A DNA stretch of 32,232 nucleotides. Origin: Candidatus Kapaibacterium sp. GTDB lineage: Bacteria; Bacteroidota; Ignavibacteria; Kapaibacteriales; Kapaibacteriaceae. Shown here one piece after another: positions 14,229-22,584 of the stretch; the first letter of the stretch is position 1; every line of letters begins with the position of its first letter. The stretch lies in contig VERF01000026.1 in the NCBI GenBank assembly GCA_018882895.1, positions 1 to 32,232 on the forward strand. The letters run 5' to 3'. A model generated the notes under the pieces. It saw only the letters and a program-made list of their open reading frames with translations, was not told where the DNA came from and did no database searches. Made by a program: the position numbers and the translations under genes.

Positions 14229-15161
14229 ATGAACAAGATCGGACTCCTCTTCGGCATGGAACAGTCGTTTCCGCCGGCACTTGTACAGGAGATCAACGCA
14301 CGTCACGCCGGAGTATCGGCCGAATTCGTCAAGATCGGGGCGGTGACGTTGGAGTCGCTCTTCGAGTACGACGTGATCCTTGACCGCATTTCGCAGGACG
14401 TGCCGTACTACCGCGCGATGCTCAAGCAGGCGGCCCTGAACGGAGTGCGCGTGGTGAACAATCCGTTCTGGTGGTCGGCCGACGATAAGTACTTCAACTA
14501 TGCGCTGGCCGATAAGGTTGGCATTCCGGTGCCGCGCACGGCCCTGCTGCCAAGCAAGAATCACCCGCCGGATACTACCGCCGAGTCTTTTCGCAATCTG
14601 GTCTATCCTCTGAACTGGCAGGAGATCTTCGATCATGTGGGCTTTCCGTCCTACCTGAAGCCATTCGATGGAGGGGGCTGGAAGCACGTGTATAAGGTCA
14701 ACTCGATCGACGAGTTCTTTGCAGCCTATTCCGAAACGCAGGACATCGTGATGACCCTCCAGGAGGGTATTGAGTTTACCGAATACTACCGCTGCTACTG
14801 CATCGGCAAGAAGCACGTACGCATCATGCCGTACGAGCCCCGTAACCCGCATCACCTGCGCTATCAGGCAGGCTTTGCGCCATCACCGGAGATGCTTGCC
14901 CGACTTGAAGAGTACTGCATCAAGATCTGCACGATGCTGGGCTACGAATTCAACACCGTCGAGTTCGCCGTCCGCGATGGCATCCCGTATGCAATTGACT
15001 ACATGAATCCTGCCCCCGACGCCGAACGCACATCGGTTCAGGAAGACAACTTCCAATGGGTGCTCAAGACCACGGCCGATTATCTCATCGAACTTGCCCA
15101 GCAAGGACGCCGTGTTCCAACGGAGTATAGTTGGAGCACGATGATTTCGAGTGACAAGTGA
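14229..15161 (+). CDS. ATP-grasp family enzyme (RimK/glutathione-synthetase-like)
   Basis: This 310-residue cytoplasmic protein resembles ATP-grasp carboxylate-amine ligases. It shows an N-terminal Rossmann-like part ending in DVILDRISQDVPYYR, the hinge NNPFWWSADDKYF, and the central ATP-grasp segment YLKPFDGGGWKHVYKV (ATP-binding Lys and Gly-rich loop). Further on are a QEGIEFTEYYRCYCIG strand and the metal-binding C-terminal part FNTVEFAVRDGIPYAIDYMNPAPD. It probably joins an acid and an amine using ATP, but the substrates are not apparent. AGGAAA lies 6 bases before the ATG. The stop codon lies in AGTGACAAGTGACG, which matches the heptamer unit of the array at 26780 in reverse. Confidence 0.8.
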   Translation: MNKIGLLFGMEQSFPPALVQEINARHAGVSAEFVKIGAVTLESLFEYDVILDRISQDVPYYRAMLKQAALNGVRVVNNPFWWSADDKYFNYALADKVGIPVPRTALLPSKNHPPDTTAESFRNLVYPLNWQEIFDHVGFPSYLKPFDGGGWKHVYKVNSIDEFFAAYSETQDIVMTLQEGIEFTEYYRCYCIGKKHVRIMPYEPRNPHHLRYQAGFAPSPEMLARLEEYCIKICTMLGYEFNTVEFAVRDGIPYAIDYMNPAPDAERTSVQEDNFQWVLKTTADYLIELAQQGRRVPTEYSWSTMISSDK

Positions 15162-15171
15162 CGAGAGACGA

Positions 15172-15276
15172 GTTACTAGGTACTAGTTACTAGGTACTAG
15201 TTACTAGGTACTAGTTACTAGTTACTAGGTACTAGTTACTAGGTACTAGTTACTAGTTACTAGTTACTAGGTACGG
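15172..15276. repeat. Seven-bp tandem array (GTTACTA/GGTACTA)
   Basis: About fifteen heptamers, mostly alternating GTTACTA and GGTACTA, begin 10 bp after the ATP-grasp stop codon. The unit contains TAG on both strands. Together with the palindromes and the octamer array it fills the 346-bp gap before hutH, which has no gene. Confidence 0.9.
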
Positions 15277-15293
15277 GGTACGAGAGACGGATC

Positions 15294-15405
15294 GTCATCC
15301 CGGCGGAGGCCGGGATCCATGTGTTGCCCATACAATGACGTATGGGCCCCGGCCTGCGCCGGGGCGACGTCAATCTCGTGGATTCCCGCTTTCGCGGGAA
15401 TGACG
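15294..15405. repeat. Three palindromic elements before hutH
   Basis: Three hairpins occur in series: ATCCCGGCGGAGGCCGGGAT (15299-15318), CCCCGGCCTGCGCCGGGG (about 15346-15364) and ATTCCCGCTTTCGCGGGAAT (15382-15401). They share GTCATC/GATGACG-type flanks, so they are three variants of the same interspersed element. Confidence 0.8.
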
Positions 15406-15409
15406 AGTG

Positions 15410-15505
15410 ATTCCGTCATTCCGTCCTTGTGTAATTCCGTAATTCCGTCCTTGGGTAATTCCGTCATTCCGTCCTTGGGTAATTCCGTAATTCCGTAATT
15501 CTGCA
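15410..15505. repeat. Octamer array ending 2 bp before the hutH ATG
   Basis: Exactly twelve 8-bp units (ATTCCGTC, ATTCCGTA or CTTGGGTA and variants) form four 24-bp higher-order repeats. The array fills the place where the ribosome site and leader of hutH should be, with no Shine-Dalgarno sequence visible. Confidence 0.9.
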
Positions 15506-15507
15506 CC

Positions 15508-17040
15508 ATGCATCTCTACCTTACTGGCTCCTCTCTGACCATCGACGACATTGAGCGTGTGGCGCATGATGTATCTGTGCGCATCGACATAGCTGAGCAT
15601 GCACGTGAGCGTGTGCGTGCATCGCGGGCGGCGGTGGATCGATGGATTGATGAAGGACGGGTCATCTACGGGATGACGACGGGATTTGGGGAGTTTGCCA
15701 ACGTGGCTATTTCGCGCGACGATGTTGAGCGGCTACAGGAGAACCTCATCATCTCGCATTCGGCAGGGACTGGGGAGCCCCTTCCCAAAGAGGTTGTTCG
15801 TGCCATGATGGTCCTGCGCATCAATGCGCTGGCCAAGGGATACTCGGGCATTCGTGAGACAACGCTTGATGCGTTGGTCGGCATGGTCAACGCAGGCATC
15901 GTGCCGTACATCCCGAGTCAGGGATCGGTGGGTTCCAGTGGTGACCTTGCGCCCCTTTCTCATCTTGCCCTGTGCCTTATCGGAAGGGGCGAGTGCCTCG
16001 TTGATGGCGTACGCACGCCGAGCGCGGGAGTCCTTCGTGCTCATGGCATCGAACCGGTACGACTTGCCGCAAAGGAAGGGTTGGCGCTCATCAACGGAAC
16101 GCAAATGATGTGTGCGTTCGGGGCGCTTACGGTTGCGCGCGCTCGGCGTCTGGCGCGCACGGCCGATCTTGCCGGGGCGCTCTCGCTTGACGCGTTGCAG
16201 GGAACAGATTCGGCGTTTGACGATAGGCTTCATGCCGTCCGACCCCACCCGGGTCAGCGCCAGGTGGCCGCAAACCTCCGCACGCTCCTTCACGGAAGTC
16301 AGATCCGCGAGTCGCATCGCACGGGTGACGGTAAGGTGCAGGATGCATATAGTCTGCGATGCATGCCGCAAGTACATGGAGCCTCGCGCGACGCGATAGA
16401 GTACGCCGCATCGGTGATCGAGCGTGAGATGAACAGTGCCACGGATAACCCACTGATCTTTGCCGATGATGATGCGCATATCCAGGGTGGAAACTTCCAT
16501 GGTCAGCCCCTTGCCCTTGTGCTCGACTTCCTCGCCATCGCACTTGCCGAATTGGCAAGCATCTCCGAGCGGCGCACCGAGCGCCTTGTCAACCATGCGC
16601 TGGGTGGGCTTCCCCGTTTCCTTACTCGTGAAGGGGGCTTGAACTCGGGCATGATGATCGCGCAATACACCGCAGCGGCGTTGGTGAGTGAGAACAAGGT
16701 TCTTGCGCATCCGGCAAGCGTTGATAGTATTCCTACGTCGGCCAATCAGGAAGATCACAACTCCATGGGGAGCATTGCCGCACGCAAGCTCTGGGATGTG
16801 ATGCGTAATGTGGAGTCGGTTATCAGCATCGAAGTGTTATGTGCAAGCCGAGGCGTTGAAATGCTTCGTCCGCTGAAAAGTTCAGTGCACCTTGAGCGTG
16901 CACTAGGTCACGTCCGTGATCGTTTGCCGTTCGTCGAACACGACACGGTATTGTATCACGATATGGAATTGGTACGTACCTGTGTTGCCAACGGATCGCT
17001 TCTGACATCGGTCGATCCGGATCATTCTATCATTCTGTAA
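15508..17040 (+). CDS. hutH: Histidine ammonia-lyase
   Basis: HutH deaminates L-histidine to trans-urocanate and ammonia, the first step of histidine breakdown. The 510-residue length is standard. The MIO prosthetic group forms from residues 143-145, here SSG in GSVGSSGDLAPLSH where most family members have ASG; only the first residue differs and the Ser-Gly core is kept. Other landmarks are YGMTTGFGEF, the His-containing NLIISHSAGTGEPL (His84, the residue typical of histidine rather than tyrosine or phenylalanine lyases), TDNPLIF and SVDSIPTSANQEDHNSMG. No hutU, hutI or hutG is present. The next gene, a P-type ATPase, starts 6 bp downstream and is probably cotranscribed. Confidence 0.93.
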   Translation: MHLYLTGSSLTIDDIERVAHDVSVRIDIAEHARERVRASRAAVDRWIDEGRVIYGMTTGFGEFANVAISRDDVERLQENLIISHSAGTGEPLPKEVVRAMMVLRINALAKGYSGIRETTLDALVGMVNAGIVPYIPSQGSVGSSGDLAPLSHLALCLIGRGECLVDGVRTPSAGVLRAHGIEPVRLAAKEGLALINGTQMMCAFGALTVARARRLARTADLAGALSLDALQGTDSAFDDRLHAVRPHPGQRQVAANLRTLLHGSQIRESHRTGDGKVQDAYSLRCMPQVHGASRDAIEYAASVIEREMNSATDNPLIFADDDAHIQGGNFHGQPLALVLDFLAIALAELASISERRTERLVNHALGGLPRFLTREGGLNSGMMIAQYTAAALVSENKVLAHPASVDSIPTSANQEDHNSMGSIAARKLWDVMRNVESVISIEVLCASRGVEMLRPLKSSVHLERALGHVRDRLPFVEHDTVLYHDMELVRTCVANGSLLTSVDPDHSIIL

Positions 17041-17046
17041 ACATCC

Positions 17047-19740
17047 ATGCATATCCAATGGCACTCTTCTTCGGTTGACGCCGTAGAGGCGTCACTCGGC
17101 ACGTCGCGAACAGATGGACTCAGTGACGATGCAGCGCGAGAGCGAATTGCGCAGTATGGGCGCAACACGCTTCCGAAGGGTCGTATTGAGCACCCCATTC
17201 TACGATTCCTACGTCAGTTCCATGCGCCCCTTGTCTATATCCTGATCGCCAGTGGTGTTGTGACGGCCATCATCGGAGGCATCACTGACACGTCGGTGAT
17301 CCTGGGTGTTGTTCTGCTCAACGCCATCATCGGATTTGTGCAGGAGGGCAAGGCCATCTCTTCCCTGGCGCGGCTGGCCAACTCCGTTGTTGGAACAGCT
17401 ACGGTTGTGCGAGGGGGCGTGCGGATGCGTCTTGCGATGGAGGAGATCGTGCCGGGCGACGTCGTTGTGCTGGAAAGCGGCGATCGGGTGCCGGCGGACC
17501 TGCGTTTGGTATGGGTCAAGGACCTTGCCATCGCCGAGTCATCGCTAACCGGTGAAAGTGTTCCGTCGGAAAAACAGTCGTTGCCGGTTGATGCCACGAG
17601 CGTGCTGGCCGATCGTGCATCCATGGCCTACGCCTCCACGGTGGTGACGCGTGGCGCGGGCATGGGGCTTGTGGTTGCCACCGGCAAATCCACCGAAGTG
17701 GGAACGATTTCGACGTTGCTCAACGAAGCCCCCTCGCTGCAGACGCCGCTCACGCAGCAGATCGCGCGGTTCAGCAACGTGATCCTTGTTGCGATCCTTC
17801 TGCTTGCTGCCGGAACATTTGCTGTGGGAGTGATGCGCGGCGAGCGTCCGGTCGACATGATAATGGCCGCCGTTGCCCTTTCCGTTGGGGCAATTCCGGA
17901 GGGCCTGCCGGCAGCGGTCACCATCATCCTTGCCATCGGCGTCAACCGCATGGCCCGTCGCAGAGCCATCGTGCGCAGCCTGCCGGTGGTCGAGACGCTT
18001 GGGTCGACCACTGTTATTTGCAGTGACAAGACCGGCACGCTGACGGAGAACCAGATGACTGTTGTTGGGCTCACGACCGCGTCGGCCGAGTATATCGTCC
18101 AGGGCACTGGGTATCGTCCGGAGGGTGACATCCTTCTGCGCAAGAATGCCGATGCTGCAAGCCCCGTACATATCGGCCGCGACGTGGCCCTGCACGAAAC
18201 ACTTCGCGTTGGCGTGCTCTGCTCCACTGCCTCGGTGCATCAGGTGGACGGGTACTGGCAGGCCTTGGGAGATCCTACCGAGGCGGCCTTGGTGGTGGCG
18301 GGCATGAAGGCATCGTTACACCGAGACGTCGAGCAGGAGCTGATGCCATTGGCCGATGTAGTGCCGTTTTCAAGCGACGCGCAATTCATGGCAACGCTTC
18401 ACCACACGCAGCCGTCCGGTTCGCGCATCTACATGAAGGGTGCCTTGGAGGCGCTTCTGCCGCGGTGTACGATGATGATGGGTCAGACCGGGTCGCATGA
18501 GTCCCTTGACATGCAGACCATCACGAGCCACGTCGAGACCATGAGTGCCGAGGGCTTGCGCGTGCTGGCCTGTGCCATGAAGGACGTGGACGGACGTCTG
18601 GAGGAGCTTTCTGCGGCCGACCTGTCGGGAGGCTTTGTGTTGACGGGTATCGTTGGCATGGTGGATCCGCCGCGGCCCGAGGTGCGTGCATCCATTGCCG
18701 AGTGTCATCGCGCAGGTGTGGGTGTGAAAATGATCACCGGTGATCACGCCATCACGGCCGTTGCCATAGCGCGCGATCTCGGCATCATCGAGGTCGCCGG
18801 TCACCCGAGCGAATACGTCAGGACCGGACGTGACCTAGAGCAGCTCAGTGACGAGCAATTGGAGGATGCGGCCGAACGTTTCTCGGTCTTTGCCCGTGTG
18901 ACGGCCGAGCAGAAGCTGCGTCTGGTGCATGCACTTCAGCGAAGGGGGCATGTGGTAGCCATGACGGGCGACGGCGTGAATGATGCGCCTGCGCTGCGAA
19001 CCGCCAATGTTGGTATTGCCATGGGTGGTACGGGTACGGACGTTGCCAAGGACGCCTCGGACATTGTGCTGACGGACGACAACTTCACTACCATCGTAGC
19101 TGCGGTGGAGGAGGGTCGGACGGTGTTCGAGAACCTCATGAAGTTTATCGTCTGGACCATTCCCACCAACGCCGCCGAGGGTCTGGTGATCCTCGTCGCC
19201 GTTGCTCTTGGCATCGCTCTTCCGATCCTGCCGATCCACATTCTGTGGATCAACATGACCACGGCCGTGATCCTTGGTCTGCCCCTTGCCTTCGAGCCTA
19301 CGCCCCATGATGTGATGGAGCGACGTCCACGCCGCATGAACGACTCACTCTTCTCTCGCGACATTCTCATGCGCACGGGGCTGATGGTCCTATTGCTTCT
19401 ATCGTCAGGCTTTGGCATCTACTTCTGGGAGCTCAGCTCGGGTAGCACCCTTGTAGAGGCCCAAACCGCCGCCGCAGCCGTCTTCGTTGTCATCCAAACA
19501 TTCTACCTCTTCAACTGCCGCACACTGGTGGGGCCATCTACTCACCCCATCACGTCGAACATGACCGTGTTGTACGGCGCCGCTCTCATGGCGCTGCTCC
19601 AACTTGCCTTCACCTACGTCCCGTTCTTCAACGATGTGTTCCGCACCGCCCCCTTGCCGCTCACCTCATGGATGTACATCCTGGCCTGCGGCCTTGCCTC
19701 GTACGTAATCGTATCGATCGAAAAGGTGCTGAGGAGATAG
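17047..19740 (+). CDS. P2-type cation-transporting ATPase (Ca2+-like)
   Basis: This 897-residue P-type ATPase has all catalytic motifs: TGES in the actuator domain (168-171), the phosphorylation motif DKTGT with Asp327, and GDGVNDAP (641-648) in the hinge. Transmembrane helix 4 has IPEGLP (283-288), the ion-site motif of P2A/P2B calcium and related pumps rather than the CPC of heavy-metal pumps. The N-terminal region matches the cation-ATPase N domain, and the C-terminal quarter carries the extra membrane helices (for example WTIPTNAAEGLVILVAVALG and ILWINMTTAVILGLPLAF). Calcium or manganese export is likely but unproven. It starts 6 bp after hutH. A decayed copy of its last part lies at 22756-23073. 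Confidence 0.9.
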   Translation: MHIQWHSSSVDAVEASLGTSRTDGLSDDAARERIAQYGRNTLPKGRIEHPILRFLRQFHAPLVYILIASGVVTAIIGGITDTSVILGVVLLNAIIGFVQEGKAISSLARLANSVVGTATVVRGGVRMRLAMEEIVPGDVVVLESGDRVPADLRLVWVKDLAIAESSLTGESVPSEKQSLPVDATSVLADRASMAYASTVVTRGAGMGLVVATGKSTEVGTISTLLNEAPSLQTPLTQQIARFSNVILVAILLLAAGTFAVGVMRGERPVDMIMAAVALSVGAIPEGLPAAVTIILAIGVNRMARRRAIVRSLPVVETLGSTTVICSDKTGTLTENQMTVVGLTTASAEYIVQGTGYRPEGDILLRKNADAASPVHIGRDVALHETLRVGVLCSTASVHQVDGYWQALGDPTEAALVVAGMKASLHRDVEQELMPLADVVPFSSDAQFMATLHHTQPSGSRIYMKGALEALLPRCTMMMGQTGSHESLDMQTITSHVETMSAEGLRVLACAMKDVDGRLEELSAADLSGGFVLTGIVGMVDPPRPEVRASIAECHRAGVGVKMITGDHAITAVAIARDLGIIEVAGHPSEYVRTGRDLEQLSDEQLEDAAERFSVFARVTAEQKLRLVHALQRRGHVVAMTGDGVNDAPALRTANVGIAMGGTGTDVAKDASDIVLTDDNFTTIVAAVEEGRTVFENLMKFIVWTIPTNAAEGLVILVAVALGIALPILPIHILWINMTTAVILGLPLAFEPTPHDVMERRPRRMNDSLFSRDILMRTGLMVLLLLSSGFGIYFWELSSGSTLVEAQTAAAAVFVVIQTFYLFNCRTLVGPSTHPITSNMTVLYGAALMALLQLAFTYVPFFNDVFRTAPLPLTSWMYILACGLASYVIVSIEKVLRR

Positions 19741-19783
19741 GTCGGGGGAAGACTGTGGCATTGAAGGACACCGCTTTCATGAC

Positions 19784-20116
19784 TCAAATAGTCGAAACAC
19801 TCTCTGTTGCCGTTGCGGCCATTTGACGACAACATTGCCGACCCTGCAAGTTGCGCGAAATGCAACTGCAACTTGCTCTAGTCCCTATAATGCGATGATT
19901 CCGAAATCGCACGTCATTCACTCGGATGCTCAGTTCGAGACGATTTGTATCATGGACTAGCATGATAGTATCGACAGATGACGCGGGCACAGCACGATAA
20001 TCGCTAGTGCACCATGTCAACTGGCATAGTATCATCATAGACGCAAGTACCAAGACAATCAGATGATGTCGGCTACCTGAAATCAGAGTGATCGTGAGAA
20101 GGTAGAGTGATCTCAT
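19784..20116 (-). CDS. Doubtful small membrane/lipoprotein ORF
   Basis: A minus-strand frame from ATG 20116 gives about 110 residues with one hydrophobic segment (HLIVLVLASMMILCQLTWC) that could be a lipoprotein-type signal, followed by a polar part ending in Cys-rich sequence. It lies downstream of two minus-strand lipoprotein genes and could be the third gene of that run. No family is recognisable, the start is uncertain (the frame is open to 20257, with another ATG at 20134), and there is no clear ribosome site. Otherwise the stretch 19741-20429 holds nothing I can identify and is AT-rich compared with the ATPase gene. Confidence 0.3.
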   Translation of the reverse strand: MRSLYLLTITLISGSRHHLIVLVLASMMILCQLTWCTSDYRAVPASSVDTIMLVHDTNRLELSIRVNDVRFRNHRIIGTRASCSCISRNLQGRQCCRQMAATATESVSTI

Positions 20117-20429
20117 ATTGTTGAATGACCTCATTTGATGATAGCGAAATGGAATGTAGAACCGGATGGATGGTGCGAGCCCTGTTTGTATCTGAACATG
20201 AACTCTGCTCAGAGTTGCCAGGAATCGAGGCACGCGGGATTTGTTAACGCTGACCACCTAGATATCTTCTTGCTTGCAGAGACATCGTTGCCGGCATGGT
20301 GTATGAATGTCGATGAAGTGGGTGATCTGCAAACTGCCAATCGAGAGCACAATGACGAGATCCCAGACATGGCAATCAGTAGAGTGCGTGCCTCATTACG
20401 TCGTGACTCAGCTCTACGGATTAATGGAA

Positions 20430-21131
20430 TTACTCATCACTCGTGGCTGGCTGATACGAGGATATCGCCTGCAAAAGCGCATCATCCTGAGTTCCAACCC
20501 CACTAATTGGGCCCTCATCGTGAAAGTCGCCGCGTGCAAAGGCTATCGTGGACATCGCATGGATTGGCAAACCACACTGCTTCAACAGTATGTCTAGCAT
20601 AGCATACATTGCCTCCGTTGTAATCCTACCTATAGAGAAGCTTAGGCCACTCATGGGACTATACACCTCAGTCAGAGTGTCACGCAGGTAGCAGTCAACG
20701 TAGATTATCTCATCGGCGGGGCACCATGTATACAACATCGCAGCTCTATGCTTGTCCACGCTAACGATAATGCCGTTATCCCGATAATCACCGGAATAGC
20801 ATACAAGAAGCGTCGCGACGCAGCTTGGACGAATGAGTAGGCCTTGCCTGACCAATGACGTGCTGTCCTGAGGATAGCGACTTGAAGTACACATCACCAG
20901 TGTATGAGTCGAATCCCTAATAACTTCTACGTGCGAGGCTTCGATTCGATGTTCACCGACGAATTCAGCCTTCTCGAAAATCACCCGTTGTCTGGGGTTT
21001 ACTTGGGTGCATTCACGGGTGGCTGTACAGCCACCCGCGAATGCGAACATCAATGCAGACGCAAAGCACCGGCAGATCCGCGAGATGCGGCTCAACTCGG
21101 TTGAACGAGTGTTCTTCTTCAATTCAAACAT
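20430..21131 (-). CDS. Orphan lipoprotein
   Basis: This 233-residue unrecognised protein has a basic N-terminus, a hydrophobic run (CFASALMFAFAGGC) and a lipobox-like AGGC, so it is predicted to be lipid-anchored. The mature part has scattered cysteines and a SVDKHRAAMLYTWCPADEIIYVDCYL strand-like region, with no known motif. The ATG at 21131 gives the signal; the upstream in-frame TTG at 21152 overlaps the previous stop. It lies 17 bp after the 417-residue lipoprotein gene and is probably cotranscribed. The codons of the lipobox contain a 36-bp near-perfect inverted repeat. Base composition is more AT-rich than in the flanking conserved genes, which suggests acquired or fast-evolving DNA. 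Confidence 0.6.
   Translation of the reverse strand: MFELKKNTRSTELSRISRICRCFASALMFAFAGGCTATRECTQVNPRQRVIFEKAEFVGEHRIEASHVEVIRDSTHTLVMCTSSRYPQDSTSLVRQGLLIRPSCVATLLVCYSGDYRDNGIIVSVDKHRAAMLYTWCPADEIIYVDCYLRDTLTEVYSPMSGLSFSIGRITTEAMYAMLDILLKQCGLPIHAMSTIAFARGDFHDEGPISGVGTQDDALLQAISSYQPATSDE
21009..21044. repeat. 36-bp near-perfect inverted repeat inside a gene
   Basis: Arms GCATTCACGGGTGGCTGT and ACAGCCACCCGCGAATGC are reverse complements except for one position, with no spacer. The element covers the lipobox codons of the 20430-21131 gene, so the mRNA can fold a very strong hairpin about 30 codons after the start. Both strands encode the same GGCTATRE peptide because of the symmetry. Confidence 0.85.
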
Positions 21132-21148
21132 AAAAGCACCATTTGAAT

Positions 21149-22402
21149 TCAATAAAATTGTGCTGCATTTCGGAAACCGGCCACAGTCATGCTTCCAAAT
21201 GACTCTACATCGCTGATCAAATCGTTAATTACCTGACGGTAAACTGGATCAGAAGACACAGACTGATATGCAGTCAGCAAGTCAATCAATTCCGATCGCA
21301 GGCTTTGTGGTATCAAGACCGACTCGGACGGGAGACTTTCATCCATCAGCACGTTCAGTGTGGACAAGTTAAACTTGAACAGTAGCGCAACTGCTCTGGC
21401 TTTTAGTATCAATGGTACATCAGAAGTATCGATGATCTGAGAGCAGTAATTGTAGTATGAAATCAGTTTTGTCCCCCACGACGTTTCAATGAGTGTCTGA
21501 TCTCGAAAGGCCCGTAACAGCACTGTGTCGAGGGCGCTCTCAATGGTGTCTTGACCGACAGCAATGAGGATGTCTCCATCTGTTCGATAACTCACAATTG
21601 CGCAACATTTCACCCTGTGTTGACAGTGCCATCCATCCTTCGGGTTTATCCAGGTACACTCGTCACCACCCATTGATGGACAGGCGTTCTCACATCCTTT
21701 ACCTCCACTACCAGGAGCAACACCCATGACCTGTTCAAATGAGCGGAATTGCGATCGATAGTGCGATGAACTAGCCAACCAGATCTTTGCATTCAATTCC
21801 GTGTTTCCACCTCCGTGACCCACGTCCTTCAATGGCTGATAGGCATCAGATGCTATGACAAGTATTGTTTCAACGTCATATCCGAGATCCTGCAGAGTCC
21901 TGGATGCAATGAATCCTATCGTGTTCGCGCTGACGCTTCCTGCCGTGCATGAAAGATCCTCGAATAAGGCAAAGTTTGACGACTTACTGCGTCGTATGAA
22001 CATATTGAACGCGTTGCCATCACGCTCATACTTGTACGTAGCGATTCCGACAACATCATCCAGGGTGAGCGGTCTATCAGTACTGGCCACACTACGTAAA
22101 AACAAGACGGCTGCGCCAAAGTCTGCAGCCTGAACTCCATGCTTCCCGAGTAATGATTGAATATCCTGAAGTTCCTGACCCGTAATCTCGGCGTCTAGAA
22201 TGCGTGGACTCTTTGTGACGCCAACGTGCTTCGCTGAAATGGCAATCGATTTCATGCCATCTCTCAGTTGCAGCACCTCTCGCTTGTGTCCTTGATGATC
22301 TAGTGCTGATGTGCTTGATTCGCTCGAACAGGAACACGCAAGAAGTACAGCGTAAACCGACAATCCGAGCGCAACGGGAATCTCCTTAAATGAAGATGTC
22401 AA
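21149..22402 (-). CDS. Cys-rich lipoprotein with CFI-box-like helical C-terminus
   Basis: This 417-residue protein has a lipoprotein-type signal (IPVALGLSVYAVLLAC, Cys about 27). The middle has a cysteine-rich segment (KGCENACPSMGGDECTWINPKDGWHCQHRVKCC) that suggests disulfides or a metal site. A later segment, LLRAFRDQTLIETSWGTKLISYYNYCSQII, resembles the helical repeat before CFI-box C-termini of exported proteins (pattern FRD-x2-L-x5-G-x3-SYY). This is a resemblance by eye. The only start that gives the signal is TTG at 22402, which overlaps the TGA of the 45-codon leader ORF as TTGA, pointing to translational coupling or to an old frameshift. The longer frame from 22585 only re-reads that leader in another frame. 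Confidence 0.55.
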   Translation of the reverse strand: MTSSFKEIPVALGLSVYAVLLACSCSSESSTSALDHQGHKREVLQLRDGMKSIAISAKHVGVTKSPRILDAEITGQELQDIQSLLGKHGVQAADFGAAVLFLRSVASTDRPLTLDDVVGIATYKYERDGNAFNMFIRRSKSSNFALFEDLSCTAGSVSANTIGFIASRTLQDLGYDVETILVIASDAYQPLKDVGHGGGNTELNAKIWLASSSHYRSQFRSFEQVMGVAPGSGGKGCENACPSMGGDECTWINPKDGWHCQHRVKCCAIVSYRTDGDILIAVGQDTIESALDTVLLRAFRDQTLIETSWGTKLISYYNYCSQIIDTSDVPLILKARAVALLFKFNLSTLNVLMDESLPSESVLIPQSLRSELIDLLTAYQSVSSDPVYRQVINDLISDVESFGSMTVAGFRNAAQFY

Positions 22403-22536
22403 AAGATCAGTAAACCTTCGACGCCGGTACGTTTGCCCCCACCCCCGTAAGGGTTCTGCGCCAGAGCATGCGGCGCACGGCACGTGTTGAGTGTCGCCCA
22501 GGCGGCGAGCGACATGAGGGAATGGATTCGTTTCAT
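22399..22536 (-). CDS. 45-residue leader ORF: signal peptide plus short tail
   Basis: ATG at 22536 opens a 45-codon frame: a complete signal peptide (MKRIHSLMSLAAWATL...APHALAQ), an AQ-N cleavage-like site and an 18-residue tail ending at TGA 22401-22399. The tail includes a YGGGGK run encoded by a G-rich tract. The leader is about 85% identical at DNA level, without gaps, to that of the gene at 437/458. The stop overlaps the TTG start of the following lipoprotein gene. It is either a real tiny exported peptide coupled to the next gene, or the remnant of an exported protein truncated by recombination or frameshift. Confidence 0.55.
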   Translation of the reverse strand: MKRIHSLMSLAAWATLNTCRAPHALAQNPYGGGGKRTGVEGLLIF

Positions 22537-22565
22537 ACCAACACCTTAGATAAATTTGAGAAACA

Positions 22566-22584
22566 TGACGTCTGTTTGACGTCA
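22566..22584 (-). promoter_or_regulatory. Twin ACGTC operator/promoter element, second copy
   Basis: On the minus strand, TGACGTCA (22584-22577) and AGACGTCA (22573-22566) lie 11 bp apart, about 30 bp before the leader ATG at 22536. They sit in a 30-bp stretch identical to that at 383-412. No GTGAC array precedes this copy, so the two elements can occur separately. Confidence 0.55.

Noticed and set aside
14118-14855. Upstream extension of the antitoxin frame to 452 codons
   Set aside because: The extra part is the antisense shadow of the ATP-grasp gene. Antitoxin homology and the operator both place the start at 14117.
15733-16758. 341-codon frame antisense to hutH
   Set aside because: hutH is unambiguous on the other strand. 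The antisense frame is basic and low in hydrophobic residues, as expected of a GC-rich shadow.
19741-20429. Plus-strand frames at 20135-20597
   Set aside because: They have no ribosome site, no signal and no family, and they overlap the minus-strand lipoprotein end.
20904-21104. Plus-strand ORF with the same GGCTATRE peptide as the lipoprotein
   Set aside because: The identity comes from the 36-bp palindrome being read on both strands, not from a second gene.
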